A stretch of 46,855 nucleotides of DNA, taken from NCBI GenBank assembly GCA_009903825.1, contig WYEN01000078.1, positions 1-46,855 on the forward strand. The letters run 5' to 3'. The translations under genes and the position numbers were made by a program. The stretch is from Desulfurococcales archaeon (GTDB lineage: Archaea > Thermoproteota > Thermoprotei_A > Sulfolobales > AG1). Shown here piece after piece: positions 1 to 9,220 of the stretch (positions within the stretch are counted from its first letter, which is position 1; every line of letters starts with the position of its first letter). The notes beneath the pieces were generated by a model. The model saw nothing but the letters and a program-made list of their open reading frames with translations. It was not told the DNA's origin and did no database searches.

Positions 1-2591
1 TCCACGACCGTGACAGCTCCAGTCCTCACATTTCTAAACTCGATCAACGCTTTACCAACGTTTCTATTTAACATATCAACAAGCCTCACCCTAAGATCAA
101 ATAATGCGGGCGTTAGCTCAACTGTTTTATTAAGATCATTGAAAAGCTCTATTCTGCTAGTCACAGACATAAAATATCTCGATGTTATATCTACATCATA
201 GAGACCCGCCGGTAGTACTAGCGGGGATGTAGAGTGGATGTTAATTGAAGTGCCACTCCAGAGAGGCCCTCTTATCAGAAGAGTTATATTAAGCAACGAA
301 GTATTTATAATGTTTTTATCATCAGATCTTACTATATTCATATTTAATGTATAAGTTTTTGCCACAAGATCTGTGAAAGCAGGGCCTGGACTATCTATTT
401 TTAAAGATCCTGTCGCTATAATAAGATCTTTATATAATAAAGATATGTTGTATATACCATCTCCTAAGTAAATTCTCAGAGGATTTGATCTTAACGATAT
501 TTTTGTAGATAGATTTGTAGCTAGATTTGTAATAATAAGGTCATTACCTGCCTCAGCATATATAGGAGGTAGCGAGATAGATGCTTTCTCTAAACCTACT
601 CTTACAAAAAGATCTATGGGATAGACCTTAACATATAGATTCAGTCTAGAGTCTCCTGGAGAGATCATTATATTATCGTATGTGACTCTACCGATCTGGG
701 CGCTCTCAATTGTTAAATCATATTTTGAAGATGGAAGATAAAGCTCGGCCTTTGAATTATTGATCATGCCAGTTGCAACTAGATTATTATTCTCTTTAAC
801 AAAGATCTGTCCGTAAATGCCTATATAATCTTCTTCTATAGACTGTATCTCAGGAACAATGTTGATCTTAATCTTTTCAATAGGACATATATCGATATTA
901 TATCTACTTGTATCTATAATGTATATCCCTGTGTCTCCAACATCAACAGAGTATGATCCGTCGACAGATATGTAAGTATAAAATGGTCTAGTAAAACTTT
1001 CAAAGCCGCTGTACTCATTGCTTCTAGTACATGATTTAAGAAGGCCATCTGAGATATGAAATATGTTGATCATACGATCATCTGTTACAACAGAGATTTT
1101 TTTATCTGAAGACATGCTCAAGCTATTCACCTTGCCTAGAAATACATAACTTGATGCAACAACATGTTGTGAGAGAGAAGTCTCGTATCTTAATAGATAG
1201 AGTCTGTCATCAAAAGATGTTATAATATAGCCGCCGTCTGAAGATATCAAGCTGTTGAACGTCTTAGGATCATTAATTTTATAATAGTAAAATATGTAGT
1301 TGAGACCTCTCACAGGAATGATGTTAAGATTCTGATCATAATATATTATATATATGCCGTCATATGACGACAAAACAACTAGATATTTATATGGATATAT
1401 GTTCTCAAGAGGCTCAAAAAGATATGCTTTAACAATTTTTGATGGAATAATCATGACCCCTCTCTGAGTAGCCTTATAAGGCTTCTGAGACAGATCCAGC
1501 TCTATTATAGAGAGAAAACTTCTCTCAATAATCGGCTGAGCCGCCTCAAGAATGCCTATGCCGCTTTTTAACGAGACTGTAAGATATATAGTCTCCTCAA
1601 CCTCTCTGGGACTGGGCAGATAAATTATTTGAGTATATGTCTCATAAGATGGATGTGTAATTTTTAAGAGATAATATGAGCCATTTACATCAGGGATCGG
1701 AAGATCTATAGAGACAGAGCCATTTTTAGTAACAGCTGTATAATAAAGATCTTTGTTATTAACATATTCTAGTCTCACCACAGCATTATTAATAGGCTGA
1801 CCATACTGATCTGTAACATTGATCACGAGCTTTATCTTTGGCGGAGTATATATTAAAAAGATCTTTGAAAGATCATAGGCTATTAATGATGAAGACACTT
1901 TAATGAGCGGAACCACATCTATTATAGACGCTGGCATGAAGCCTAGAAGAGCTGTGCTATTTATAGGACCGATCTCTAGCCAGCCTGGAGCCATATATCT
2001 ATATGAATATATAAATTCTCCATCAAAACCCACGATGTAATATGAGCCTCTGACGCTAGATATATACACGCTCTTAATAGAATTACGAGAGGCCTGAATA
2101 TAAGTGACTTTATTAAGATTCAGATCTATTATAGCAATCTCTCCGAGAGACGTTCCAACAGCGATAAGACCTGTCTGAGTATCTGGTGTAGAAATATATG
2201 TGACACCTCCGTGAACTACATAATCTACATACGAAGCCGAAGAAAGATCTTGCCTCAGAGATATTACTCTCACAATATTCTGGCCATTTTTCACACCTCC
2301 TAATATTATGATTCTGTTGTCGAGAGCATATCCTCTCAGGATCTTTATATCCGAATAGATAGTTTTTGCATAATAAAGATTAGTGGAGATAAGACTTATA
2401 GAATACTCTTCAGCTTTCACTAAAATACTTCGAGAAACATCTGACTCATTATAAGAGGGGACGTATGAGACAGATAGCCCCACGAGTATACTTAATATAA
2501 AAATTATCAGAAGATAATAACTCATATCATCTTTTAAATGGAGGATTCTTTTATTAATCTTCAAAAAACATGACATATTAAATAGATTCAT
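1..2591 (-). CDS. Large surface/secreted repeat protein, cut by the window edge
   Basis: Translating the minus strand from the ATG at 2591 gives an uninterrupted frame of 863 codons that runs off the left edge, so the C-terminus is missing. A GGAGA motif lies 4 nt before the ATG. Residues about 23-43 form one hydrophobic segment after a basic start (signal peptide or N-terminal anchor), so the rest should be outside the cell. After it come propeller-like repeats with alternating 'SSDGGYIIT', 'SSDKKISVVTDD' and 'GEIAIIDL' strands. These resemble WD/YVTN-type blades. Between them is a region starting 'VTDQYGQPINNAVVRLEY', which looks like a carboxypeptidase-regulatory/Ig-like fold, and another such unit ('VRLVDMLNRNVGKALIEF') sits near the cut end. 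No catalytic motif is visible. It is probably a structural or adhesion protein of the cell surface. The fold assignment is by eye only. Confidence 0.75.
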   Translation of the reverse strand, partial: MNLFNMSCFLKINKRILHLKDDMSYYLLIIFILSILVGLSVSYVPSYNESDVSRSILVKAEEYSISLISTNLYYAKTIYSDIKILRGYALDNRIIILGGVKNGQNIVRVISLRQDLSSASYVDYVVHGGVTYISTPDTQTGLIAVGTSLGEIAIIDLNLNKVTYIQASRNSIKSVYISSVRGSYYIVGFDGEFIYSYRYMAPGWLEIGPINSTALLGFMPASIIDVVPLIKVSSSLIAYDLSKIFLIYTPPKIKLVINVTDQYGQPINNAVVRLEYVNNKDLYYTAVTKNGSVSIDLPIPDVNGSYYLLKITHPSYETYTQIIYLPSPREVEETIYLTVSLKSGIGILEAAQPIIERSFLSIIELDLSQKPYKATQRGVMIIPSKIVKAYLFEPLENIYPYKYLVVLSSYDGIYIIYYDQNLNIIPVRGLNYIFYYYKINDPKTFNSLISSDGGYIITSFDDRLYLLRYETSLSQHVVASSYVFLGKVNSLSMSSDKKISVVTDDRMINIFHISDGLLKSCTRSNEYSGFESFTRPFYTYISVDGSYSVDVGDTGIYIIDTSRYNIDICPIEKIKINIVPEIQSIEEDYIGIYGQIFVKENNNLVATGMINNSKAELYLPSSKYDLTIESAQIGRVTYDNIMISPGDSRLNLYVKVYPIDLFVRVGLEKASISLPPIYAEAGNDLIITNLATNLSTKISLRSNPLRIYLGDGIYNISLLYKDLIIATGSLKIDSPGPAFTDLVAKTYTLNMNIVRSDDKNIINTSLLNITLLIRGPLWSGTSINIHSTSPLVLPAGLYDVDITSRYFMSVTSRIELFNDLNKTVELTPALFDLRVRLVDMLNRNVGKALIEFRNVRTGAVTVV

Positions 2592-2717
2592 TGTTTCTCC
2601 ATATAAATTTCTTCTGATACATATATAAATAACATCTACTCAGATAAGATCTCTATATCTTTCTAAAGATAGCTGATCACTAAGCCTTCTCTATCGTCAA
2701 ATTTTTAATCTTTTAAA

Positions 2718-3134
2718 ATGACAGCTTCTTCAATAGGTTATGAAGAATTGTATAGGTCTGAGGAGGAGCTGGAATATATAGAGATAGCCGGAAGAAATGG
2801 AGAACTATTTTATAAGACCCTTAGAAATGCTGTTGAGGCTTCTAGAATTCTCATGACAAAATATAACAGAAAAGTTCTTGCAGTCCCAATTGAGAGAATA
2901 TTTGATCTTGAGTATGATATCTTTGTTGAAAGCGTCTATATAAAATTGAGAAAAAAGATCTATAGGAGAAATTCTCCGCCTCCTATAGACTGGTTTATCA
3001 ATAAGATATTAAGTTATGTAGAAGATGAGAAGACTGAAGAAGAGCCGGATATAATAACAATGAAAGAGGATCGCGACATATTAGCTGGCCAAGAGGCTTT
3101 AAGCTATTTAACATTATATGAGAGGTCTTCTTAA
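2718..3134 (+). CDS. Conserved-looking small hypothetical protein
   Basis: A 138-residue soluble, charged protein that I do not recognise. It has no membrane segment, no Cys pair and no obvious catalytic motif. The C-terminal third is strongly acidic (EDEKTEEEPD). It is divergent from the large surface protein, with 126 bp between the two starts, and convergent with the thiolase (30 bp gap). No SD precedes the ATG. The AT-rich stretch directly upstream could be part of a promoter for a short-leader transcript. Codon use (AGA, ATA, GAT-CTT) matches its neighbours, so it is probably a native gene. Confidence 0.6.
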   Translation: MTASSIGYEELYRSEEELEYIEIAGRNGELFYKTLRNAVEASRILMTKYNRKVLAVPIERIFDLEYDIFVESVYIKLRKKIYRRNSPPPIDWFINKILSYVEDEKTEEEPDIITMKEDRDILAGQEALSYLTLYERSS

Positions 3135-3164
3135 TTAAAACTATAATTCAAACATAAATAAGGA

Positions 3165-4379
3165 TCAGATCTTTTCTATGAGAAGTGCTGTGGCTCCTCC
3201 AACTCCGTGACATAATGATGCTACGCCGTATCTTAATCCTTTTATTCTGAGAGCATTTATTAATGTAGTCGTTATTCTGGCTCCTGTGGCTCCTATTGGA
3301 TGTCCTAACGCTATTGCTCCTCCAAATATGTTCAGCTTTTCTCTACTTATCTTCAGCTCTTTCACAAAGACGTCTGTAGATACTGCAAAAGCCTCATTAT
3401 TCTCAAACAAGTCTATATCTGAGATGCTCATTGAGAAACTTTTTAAAAGTTCTCTCACGGCTGGCACAGGCGCTCCTGGAAACTCCATAGGATCTGTATC
3501 AACACCTGAGAAGCCATGTATTTTAGCCAGGATCTTGAGACCTCTCTCTCTGGCATAATCTTCATCAGCTAAAACAAGTATGGAGGCTCCATCACTTAAC
3601 TGAGAAGAGTTTCCAGCTGTATGAGGCCCCTCAGGAGTGAATACAGGTCTTAGCTTAGACAATTTTTCTATACTTGTGTCATCTCTGATCCCTTCGTCGT
3701 TATAAAGTTCTATGCTGACGCCATCTACAACTGTCTTCACAGGAACTATCTCATTTTTAAAATAGCCACTGTCTCTAGCCTTAGCAGCTCTCATATGACT
3801 CTCATAAGCGATCTCATCAAGCTCTTCTCTTCGAGAGCCTATTTTTCTGGCGAATAGATCTGCTATCTTGCCCATATGATATAATGAGAAAGGATCTGTT
3901 AGACCGTCATATACCATTGAATCTATTATCTCAATCGTTCTTCCTGTAAGATGTTGAACGCCCCATCTGAATCTATTTGAAAGTATGAGTGGCGAATAAC
4001 TCATGCTTTCTATTCCTCCTGTAATGACAAGCCTAGCTGATCCATGAGATATATGTAGAGCTCCAACCTCGATCGCTGCCATACCAGATGAACAGACCAT
4101 GTCGATATTCATGCTCTCAATAGTGGGCGGCAGACCAGCTTTAATAACTGATTGTTTAGCTGTAAGCTGTCCTAGTCCACATCTAATCACATTTCCTAAC
4201 ACAACAAGATCTATTTCAGAAGGCCTAAGATCTAATCTGTTCAAGGCTTCTTTAATTAATATAGCCCCTAGATCAGAGGGATGAAGATCTTTCAAAGATC
4301 TTCCGAATCTTCCTATAGGAGTTCTTAAAGCTTCTAAAACTACTACATTTTTAAATTTGATTATGATAAAGTTCACCAA
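3165..4379 (-). CDS. Thiolase (acetyl-CoA C-acetyltransferase family)
   Basis: A thiolase fold of about 400 residues. All three catalytic elements are visible: the nucleophile Cys96 in 'MVCSSGMAA', His360 in 'GGAIALGHPIGATGAR', and Cys390 in 'ASLCHGVGG'. The 'NNEAFA' motif is also present. It would condense or cleave acyl-CoA in the cytoplasm, possibly supplying acetoacetyl-CoA for the mevalonate pathway. The HMG-CoA synthase and DUF35 genes that often accompany archaeal thiolases are not here. The start is uncertain. In-frame TTG (4379) and GTG (4376) lie on or before a GGTGA motif at 4373-4377. At the spacing used elsewhere in the window, that motif points to ATC (4367) or ATA (4364), which would give a more family-like N-terminus (IKFKNVVVLEALRTPIG). 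Confidence 0.9.
   Translation of the reverse strand: MVNFIIIKFKNVVVLEALRTPIGRFGRSLKDLHPSDLGAILIKEALNRLDLRPSEIDLVVLGNVIRCGLGQLTAKQSVIKAGLPPTIESMNIDMVCSSGMAAIEVGALHISHGSARLVITGGIESMSYSPLILSNRFRWGVQHLTGRTIEIIDSMVYDGLTDPFSLYHMGKIADLFARKIGSRREELDEIAYESHMRAAKARDSGYFKNEIVPVKTVVDGVSIELYNDEGIRDDTSIEKLSKLRPVFTPEGPHTAGNSSQLSDGASILVLADEDYARERGLKILAKIHGFSGVDTDPMEFPGAPVPAVRELLKSFSMSISDIDLFENNEAFAVSTDVFVKELKISREKLNIFGGAIALGHPIGATGARITTTLINALRIKGLRYGVASLCHGVGGATALLIEKI
4373..4377 (-). promoter_or_regulatory. GGTGA ribosome-binding motif of the thiolase gene
   Basis: GGTGA on the minus strand is followed by 5 nt and then ATC-ATA in the thiolase frame. The canonical TTG and GTG codons overlap or precede this motif, so it cannot serve them. 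See the finding on non-canonical starts. Confidence 0.4.
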
Positions 4380-4412
4380 ATTAATATTAATTTTATCACG
4401 ATATAAATTTAT

Positions 4413-6041
4413 ATGTTGATAAAAGATATAGACAGATATATATTGACGAGACCTGATGTAAGAGAAAGCTTAGAATATAATGTTGTGAGAAAAAATCCTC
4501 TCAGAGTCTCTTCAAGAATCGCATTTATCTACCCTAGTTTATATGATGTAATGTTATCTAGTCTTGCGGTTGACATGATCTATTTCTTAGTCAACGAGAT
4601 CGAAGATGTCTATCTAGAGAGATTTCACGTAAGATCTTTAAAAGGATATGAAAAAGATCCTAGGAGTCTTGAGACAAGATCTCCATTAAAAGATTTTGAT
4701 CTTTATATATCAAGCATTCATTATGAGCCTGATATTGTTAATCTAGTAAATCTGTTAGAAAGCGGAGGGATTCATCCTTTGAGGAGAGAGAGAAAGAAGA
4801 TTCTTATATTAGGTGGGCCAGGCGTGATGGCTAATCCAATACCTTTTGAAGATATTGCTGACGTCTTTGTCATCGGAGAAATAGAAAACACTATGAAAGA
4901 GATCATAGAATTATTTTTAGAATATAAAGATGATAAAAAAAGATTTCTTGAGAAGATCTCTGATCTTTCATATGTATACGTGCCTGAATACACAGAGGGT
5001 TTTGTAAAAAGATCTTATGTTAAAGATCTTGACGAAAGTTTTTATCCGATACGTCAGATAGAGAATATCGAGATAGAGCCTGTTTATGGTAGAGGATTTA
5101 AACTTGAGATAAGCAGAGGATGTAAACATTGGTGTTCATTCTGCTTTGAGTCAAGACTTTTTCAGCCTTATAGAGAGAGAAGTCTTCAACGTCTGAAAGA
5201 GATTGTGGAAAAAGGATCTAGATATACCTTAGGTGGAAAAAGGATCATCATATACTCTCTATTAATGCCAGCATCTATAGATCAGATCCGTTTTCTAGAG
5301 TATTTAGTTGAGAACGGGTATAAGGCGTCTATACCATCTCTTAGAATCAACGATCTTTTTTTAAACACTGATTTTCTAGATCTTGTGAGTCTATTAGGTC
5401 AGAGAACGATTGTGACTGCTCCAGAAACTTTTAGTCTAAAGATTCAAAAGACATATTTCAAATATATAGAGCCTGAGACACATCTATTGTCAAAACTGAT
5501 GTATATAATAGATAGAGGCTTCGATCTTAAGATATATATGATCTATGGTGCTAAATGGGAGAAGATGGAGGATATTAAGACATCCATAGATGCTATCAAG
5601 AAGATAGCTAGGTATTCCAAAGAGAGAGGAAGAAGTCTAAGCGTATCTCTTAATCCTCTCATGCCTCGTCCAAAAACCTTGTTTCAGTGGATTGGAATGA
5701 GAGAGCTAGATCAGCTTAAAAATATTCTGAGAATATTTCGAGAGGAATTAGGCGGGATCATAGATCTTAGGCCATTAGATCTTGAGTGGAGCCTTATTCA
5801 AACATCTATATCATTATCTCCTAGACCTTTGGGAGAGCTTATAATAGAATGGAGCAGAGAAGGTAGAGGAGCTTCTAGCTGGATCAGAATTTTAAAGAGA
5901 CATAATATTGATCTTAGATATGTCTTTGAGGGATATAAATATGGTGATGTACTGCCTTGGGACAGAATAATCATTGGTGAAAATGTTGAAGAAGTTGCTA
6001 AAAAACAGTACGAGACTTTAAATATGATCCTTTCAAGATGA
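4413..6041 (+). CDS. B12-binding-domain radical SAM protein
   Basis: 542 residues. The N-terminal part (about 30-165) has the 'ILILGGPGVMANP' and 'DVFVIGEIENT' pattern of cobalamin-binding-like Rossmann domains seen in MiaB/BchE-type radical SAM proteins. The radical SAM cluster motif is C237-x3-C241-x2-C244 ('SRGCKHWCSFC'), followed by a TIM-barrel-like region. It should bind [4Fe-4S] and SAM and perform a methylation, methylthiolation or C-C bond reaction on an unknown substrate. No classic B12 DxHxxG motif is evident, so cobalamin binding is inferred. It diverges from the thiolase (33 bp) and overlaps the tail of the AMMECR1 gene by 9 bp. No SD precedes the ATG. An AT-rich TATA-like stretch just upstream suggests a very short leader. 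Confidence 0.85.
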   Translation: MLIKDIDRYILTRPDVRESLEYNVVRKNPLRVSSRIAFIYPSLYDVMLSSLAVDMIYFLVNEIEDVYLERFHVRSLKGYEKDPRSLETRSPLKDFDLYISSIHYEPDIVNLVNLLESGGIHPLRRERKKILILGGPGVMANPIPFEDIADVFVIGEIENTMKEIIELFLEYKDDKKRFLEKISDLSYVYVPEYTEGFVKRSYVKDLDESFYPIRQIENIEIEPVYGRGFKLEISRGCKHWCSFCFESRLFQPYRERSLQRLKEIVEKGSRYTLGGKRIIIYSLLMPASIDQIRFLEYLVENGYKASIPSLRINDLFLNTDFLDLVSLLGQRTIVTAPETFSLKIQKTYFKYIEPETHLLSKLMYIIDRGFDLKIYMIYGAKWEKMEDIKTSIDAIKKIARYSKERGRSLSVSLNPLMPRPKTLFQWIGMRELDQLKNILRIFREELGGIIDLRPLDLEWSLIQTSISLSPRPLGELIIEWSREGRGASSWIRILKRHNIDLRYVFEGYKYGDVLPWDRIIIGENVEEVAKKQYETLNMILSR

Positions 6042-6725
6042 GGATCTTTTACACTTCTCTCTATATTCTCTCTCAATATCTCTATAAAAGATCTCTCCTC
6101 CAGGACTTTTCTCAGAGAATATTTTACCTGGTATTCTATAGATCTCTGTATCATTCTCAAGCCAACACGTGGGGTCTAGACCAGCTTTGATACATGTCTC
6201 TCCGAGAAAAGTCTCTACATCCCAACAATAGTCTATAGGAACCTGAGGAAGTAATACTCCACTGAATAATCCTTTTACTATATATAGACCGTCTCTTCCT
6301 ATTACAACTTCTTTCAAAGGATCTTTTACTCTCTCAGAGATGCTCAGTATAGAGAGTTCGATGATTATATGATCAAGCTCGTCTCTCTCCACAGGATTAA
6401 ACCTAGGATCTTTAAAAGCAGATGATATAGCTGATTCAGAGACTGCCCTCCAGAGAGGCAGATATGGTATTACAAAACCTATGCATCCTCTCAACTCTCT
6501 ACGAGACCCGACCAGCTTCTCTAATGTTATAAATACGGCACCTCTCTTCTCTACGATAGGATATTTATTCGCAAGATCTTGTGGCTTAGGCGGAGTATCC
6601 TCATGCTCTAGATAATACTCGATCGAGTATCTGGCAAACTTGATCAGCTCACTGGCTACCTCATAATCTATCTCATCTATTGATACAATCTCCTCACGAC
6701 GTAGTCTCTCCTCAAGAAATCTCAT
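6033..6725 (-). CDS. AMMECR1 domain protein
   Basis: 230 residues, about the family's normal length. It contains the hallmark 'LRGCIGF' motif near residue 79, the 'FKDPRF' region, and the late 'LPQVP' motif followed by a Trp-containing 'CWDVETFLGETC' segment. Family members are conserved in archaea and eukaryotes, and their biochemical role is unsettled. In many prokaryotes AMMECR1 travels with Memo and a PflA-like radical SAM gene. Here the convergent neighbour is a radical SAM protein of a different type and no Memo gene is present. It lies 32 bp downstream of the CitG-like gene on the same strand, so the two may be co-transcribed. Confidence 0.9.
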   Translation of the reverse strand: MRFLEERLRREEIVSIDEIDYEVASELIKFARYSIEYYLEHEDTPPKPQDLANKYPIVEKRGAVFITLEKLVGSRRELRGCIGFVIPYLPLWRAVSESAISSAFKDPRFNPVERDELDHIIIELSILSISERVKDPLKEVVIGRDGLYIVKGLFSGVLLPQVPIDYCWDVETFLGETCIKAGLDPTCWLENDTEIYRIPGKIFSEKSPGGEIFYRDIEREYREKCKRSSS

Positions 6726-6757
6726 TAAGACCCCAGTTAATTATTAGATATCTATGA

Positions 6758-7696
6758 TTAAAATAAGACATTTGTAGAAAGATCTTTTTTAACTAAAGAT
6801 AGATTTCTAACGCCTATGGCACATGCCATTATATCTGCTATAGACCCCGGGTTGAGACTGATCTTTCTATAGATCTCGTCAAAAAACTCTATACATTTAT
6901 CAAACAATTTCTCAGAGATCTTCATAAGATCAAGACAAAATCTCATATGATCTCTATAGATCAGAGCTAGAAAGAGGCTTTTTCTTCTAGCAATATGAGT
7001 ATCTATATATCTCGAAGATATTTTGATGAAAAGATCTTTTATAACCACATATAACTCTGGTTCTCGAGAATCTTTTATAACCTCAACTACGCTTCTCGTC
7101 CTAGGATAGCTGCTGTACAATTCATCTAGTACAACATCTGATCTTCTGCCATGTCTAATAAGATCCCAGAGACTTACATACTCATCTGAGAATATATCTG
7201 GAGTATATCCTCTGTGAATAGCAACGTCTTTACCATATATCTCATGTAAGAGCTTAAGAAGAAATCTTCCATCAGATCTTGTCCCGCACTCTTTAAGATA
7301 TTCATGAGATATATCAAATATCTTTTCATGATCAGATAATATATTGATCAAAGATCTCTCATCATTAGTATCATAAAATCTGTTTAGACCTAAAGCTATA
7401 GGCAAGATCATTAGTACAAATCCTAGATGAAGATTTCTCATACCATGTATTCTCTCACCATATTTATAGACTTTATATATAGCCTCGCCAAGATCTATAC
7501 AATCAGATTTTTCATAGCTTCTCATCACATCTAACAGGCCGTGGCTAATCATATGAGATGCTAATATGAACCCGTGATGAAAACTATCTCCAACTCCTCT
7601 GAGAGGACTTACATTACCAGGTTTGTGAACAGAAGACTCTATAGCAAGTCCAGATGCTAGTGCTACAGAGATCATTTTTTGAATAAATTCTCTCAT
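6758..7696 (-). CDS. CitG/MdcB-like triphosphoribosyl-dephospho-CoA synthase family protein
   Basis: The N-terminus 'ALASGLAIESSVHKPGNVSP' and the downstream 'GVGDSFHHGFI' resemble the conserved nucleotide/metal-binding face of the CitG family, which is all-helical. A late 'SLNPGSIADIMACAIG' matches the family's C-terminal motif. Bacterial members make the prosthetic-group precursor of citrate lyase or malonate decarboxylase. Neither enzyme is present here, and the role of archaeal homologues is not known to me. I place the start at the ATG at 7696 because a GGAG motif (7707-7710) lies 10 nt upstream. A longer frame begins at 7765 but adds 23 residues not expected for the family. Length is 312 residues. 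Confidence 0.75.
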   Translation of the reverse strand: MREFIQKMISVALASGLAIESSVHKPGNVSPLRGVGDSFHHGFILASHMISHGLLDVMRSYEKSDCIDLGEAIYKVYKYGERIHGMRNLHLGFVLMILPIALGLNRFYDTNDERSLINILSDHEKIFDISHEYLKECGTRSDGRFLLKLLHEIYGKDVAIHRGYTPDIFSDEYVSLWDLIRHGRRSDVVLDELYSSYPRTRSVVEVIKDSREPELYVVIKDLFIKISSRYIDTHIARRKSLFLALIYRDHMRFCLDLMKISEKLFDKCIEFFDEIYRKISLNPGSIADIMACAIGVRNLSLVKKDLSTNVLF

Positions 7697-7813
7697 AAAA
7701 TATTTTCTCCTACAAATTTCATAGACAGTCCCAATATAAATCTGAGAAATATGTTCAAAAAGCATGAAAGACTTTTCAAGATGAAGTTTTTAATCTATAA
7801 AACTCTTATTAAA

Positions 7814-7867
7814 ATGATGATGAATGGGTTATGAACAGAATAGATGAAGAATAGGGGCGAGGTCTGA
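7814..7867 (+). ncRNA. Candidate C/D-box sRNA
   Basis: A perfect C box ATGATGA (7814-7820) is followed 43 nt later by a D box CTGA (7864-7867), so the 54-nt span is typical of archaeal methylation-guide sRNAs. Internal degenerate boxes are CAGA (7836-7839, D'-like) and AGATGA (7842-7847, C'-like). They leave guides of about 15 and 16 nt. The D-box guide would pair with a target containing ACCTCGCCCC. A T-rich TATA-like stretch (about 7786-7793) lies near -25, and a T run follows the D box. The internal boxes are weak and I did not find the target in this window. Confidence 0.4.
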
Positions 7868-8388
7868 AGATCTTTTTATAATAGTTATTAAAAGAATTTC
7901 TCACCGGAAGATTATCAGCTGAATAAATAGTAAATACTCATTATCAAGGATCTGATCGATATTTTATACTATTTCAGATTTCAGATGTTATTTAAGCACA
8001 TTCTTTATCAGCAATTCACTTAAAAATTCTCCGTAATTTCACCTACAGTTTCTCTCTGATCTTTATCGTTAGTCTATCTAAGCTCCATATGTTGTCTTCT
8101 CAACGTTCTTCTAATATATATAAGAACCTTAGTCATGACAGTCCAACGGCTCTGATTATAAAGTTCATAAGAAGATCTATTATCATGAATATGTTAGATC
8201 ATAAGATGTTACTATGATGATCTTAGTCAACTTAATATGATTTTTATCAGTATTATGACTATATTAAAGAAAATAGATAGAAGATGAAAACATATAAAAT
8301 TATGAAAGAAAATGCTTATAAAATATAATTTATAAAGATCCCTGCGGTAAAAACATATTTTAATTCATTATTATAATAATAACAAGCC
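7868..8388. other. Gene-free region of about 520 bp
   Basis: AT-rich with stops in all frames. After the T run that follows the sRNA candidate I see no ORF, repeat or GC-rich RNA-like segment. TATA-like strings (for example atatatataag near 8120, and an AT-rich block at 8290-8380) occur. The latter may be the promoter of the membrane-protein gene at 8399. Confidence 0.4.
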
Positions 8389-8393
8389 GGTGA
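8389..8393 (+). promoter_or_regulatory. GGTGA ribosome-binding site that fixes the start at 8399
   Basis: GGTGA is followed by 5 nt and then GTG at 8399. The longer frame starting with GTG at 8390 overlaps this motif, so 8399 is the better start. Confidence 0.65.
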
Positions 8394-8398
8394 CTTGG

Positions 8399-9220
8399 GT
8401 GAGCTCTGACTCACAGTATGTTAAGTTCATTATAAAAGGGGTTGTCAGACTTCAACATTTTCTAATATCATGGATCATAATCAACATTCTTTTAGCCATA
8501 ATATTTATAGCTATAGCATTTATCATAGGATCAGACATTGTGGCAGGAAGACCTATAAATGTTTTGTCTCTTGCCATCGCTTATTTTATAATTGTATTGA
8601 TAGGTCTCGTTCCAATGTTTCTTTATTATGATGCTACTAAGAATCTAGTTAAATGGAGAGACAGCTTTAGCATGTATAAGACTGTAGCAATGTTAATAAT
8701 TATGTTCACAATAATACTGACACCATTTGTTCTCTACATGATAAGTAACAGAGTCAATGAACTTAATAATATAATTAACATGATCAAAAGTTCAGAACCT
8801 GAAGCCCGATCTGTTCATGTGGCTAGACTCATTGCAGAACTCTCTAATCTTCGTCTCTACATAGCTCTCATAGGAGTATTGGTAAGTATCATAGGCACTG
8901 GAGCGAGTCTATATTTAATAGGTATTCTCAATGTTGTTAGAGAGGAGTCTTTATATCTATTATCAGAGAGGTCTGAATATGTAGATTATTGGAATGAATT
9001 TTGGAGATTAAGTGATTCAGTAAAGTTTTTAAGAGCATCTTTGATACTCAATCTCTTAACCTCTATAGCAAATACTTTTCAAGCATTTGGAGTCTCGTTT
9101 ATAACAGGTCTAATAGGCTTAGTGCTTTATATCATAGGAGTTGTGAGAGCTCATGGCGGTCTAAACGAGGTCAAAGATTTTGTAGAAGGGATCTCTTTTG
9201 AAAGTTCTTCGACCTCTTAA
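8399..9220 (+). CDS. Polytopic membrane protein
   Basis: 273 residues with about six hydrophobic helices: after the first 20 residues (two N-terminal helices), a third around 'MLIIMFTIILTPFVLYM', a fourth at 'LYIALIGVLVSIIGTG', and a final pair near the C-terminus. A charged loop separates helices 3 and 4. I recognise no transporter signature or catalytic residues. It resembles the general run of crenarchaeal DUF-type membrane proteins. It lies 120 bp upstream of a three-gene ABC exporter on the same strand. It could be an accessory protein of that exporter, but only proximity supports this. Confidence 0.7.
   Translation: MSSDSQYVKFIIKGVVRLQHFLISWIIINILLAIIFIAIAFIIGSDIVAGRPINVLSLAIAYFIIVLIGLVPMFLYYDATKNLVKWRDSFSMYKTVAMLIIMFTIILTPFVLYMISNRVNELNNIINMIKSSEPEARSVHVARLIAELSNLRLYIALIGVLVSIIGTGASLYLIGILNVVREESLYLLSERSEYVDYWNEFWRLSDSVKFLRASLILNLLTSIANTFQAFGVSFITGLIGLVLYIIGVVRAHGGLNEVKDFVEGISFESSSTS

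Noticed and set aside
10-201. Short plus-strand frame at the left edge
   Set aside because: It is the antisense shadow of the large minus-strand surface protein, which is open across the entire region.
8205-8260. Second possible C/D-box sRNA (a TGATGA near 8215)
   Set aside because: No CTGA within the next 60 nt on the same strand.
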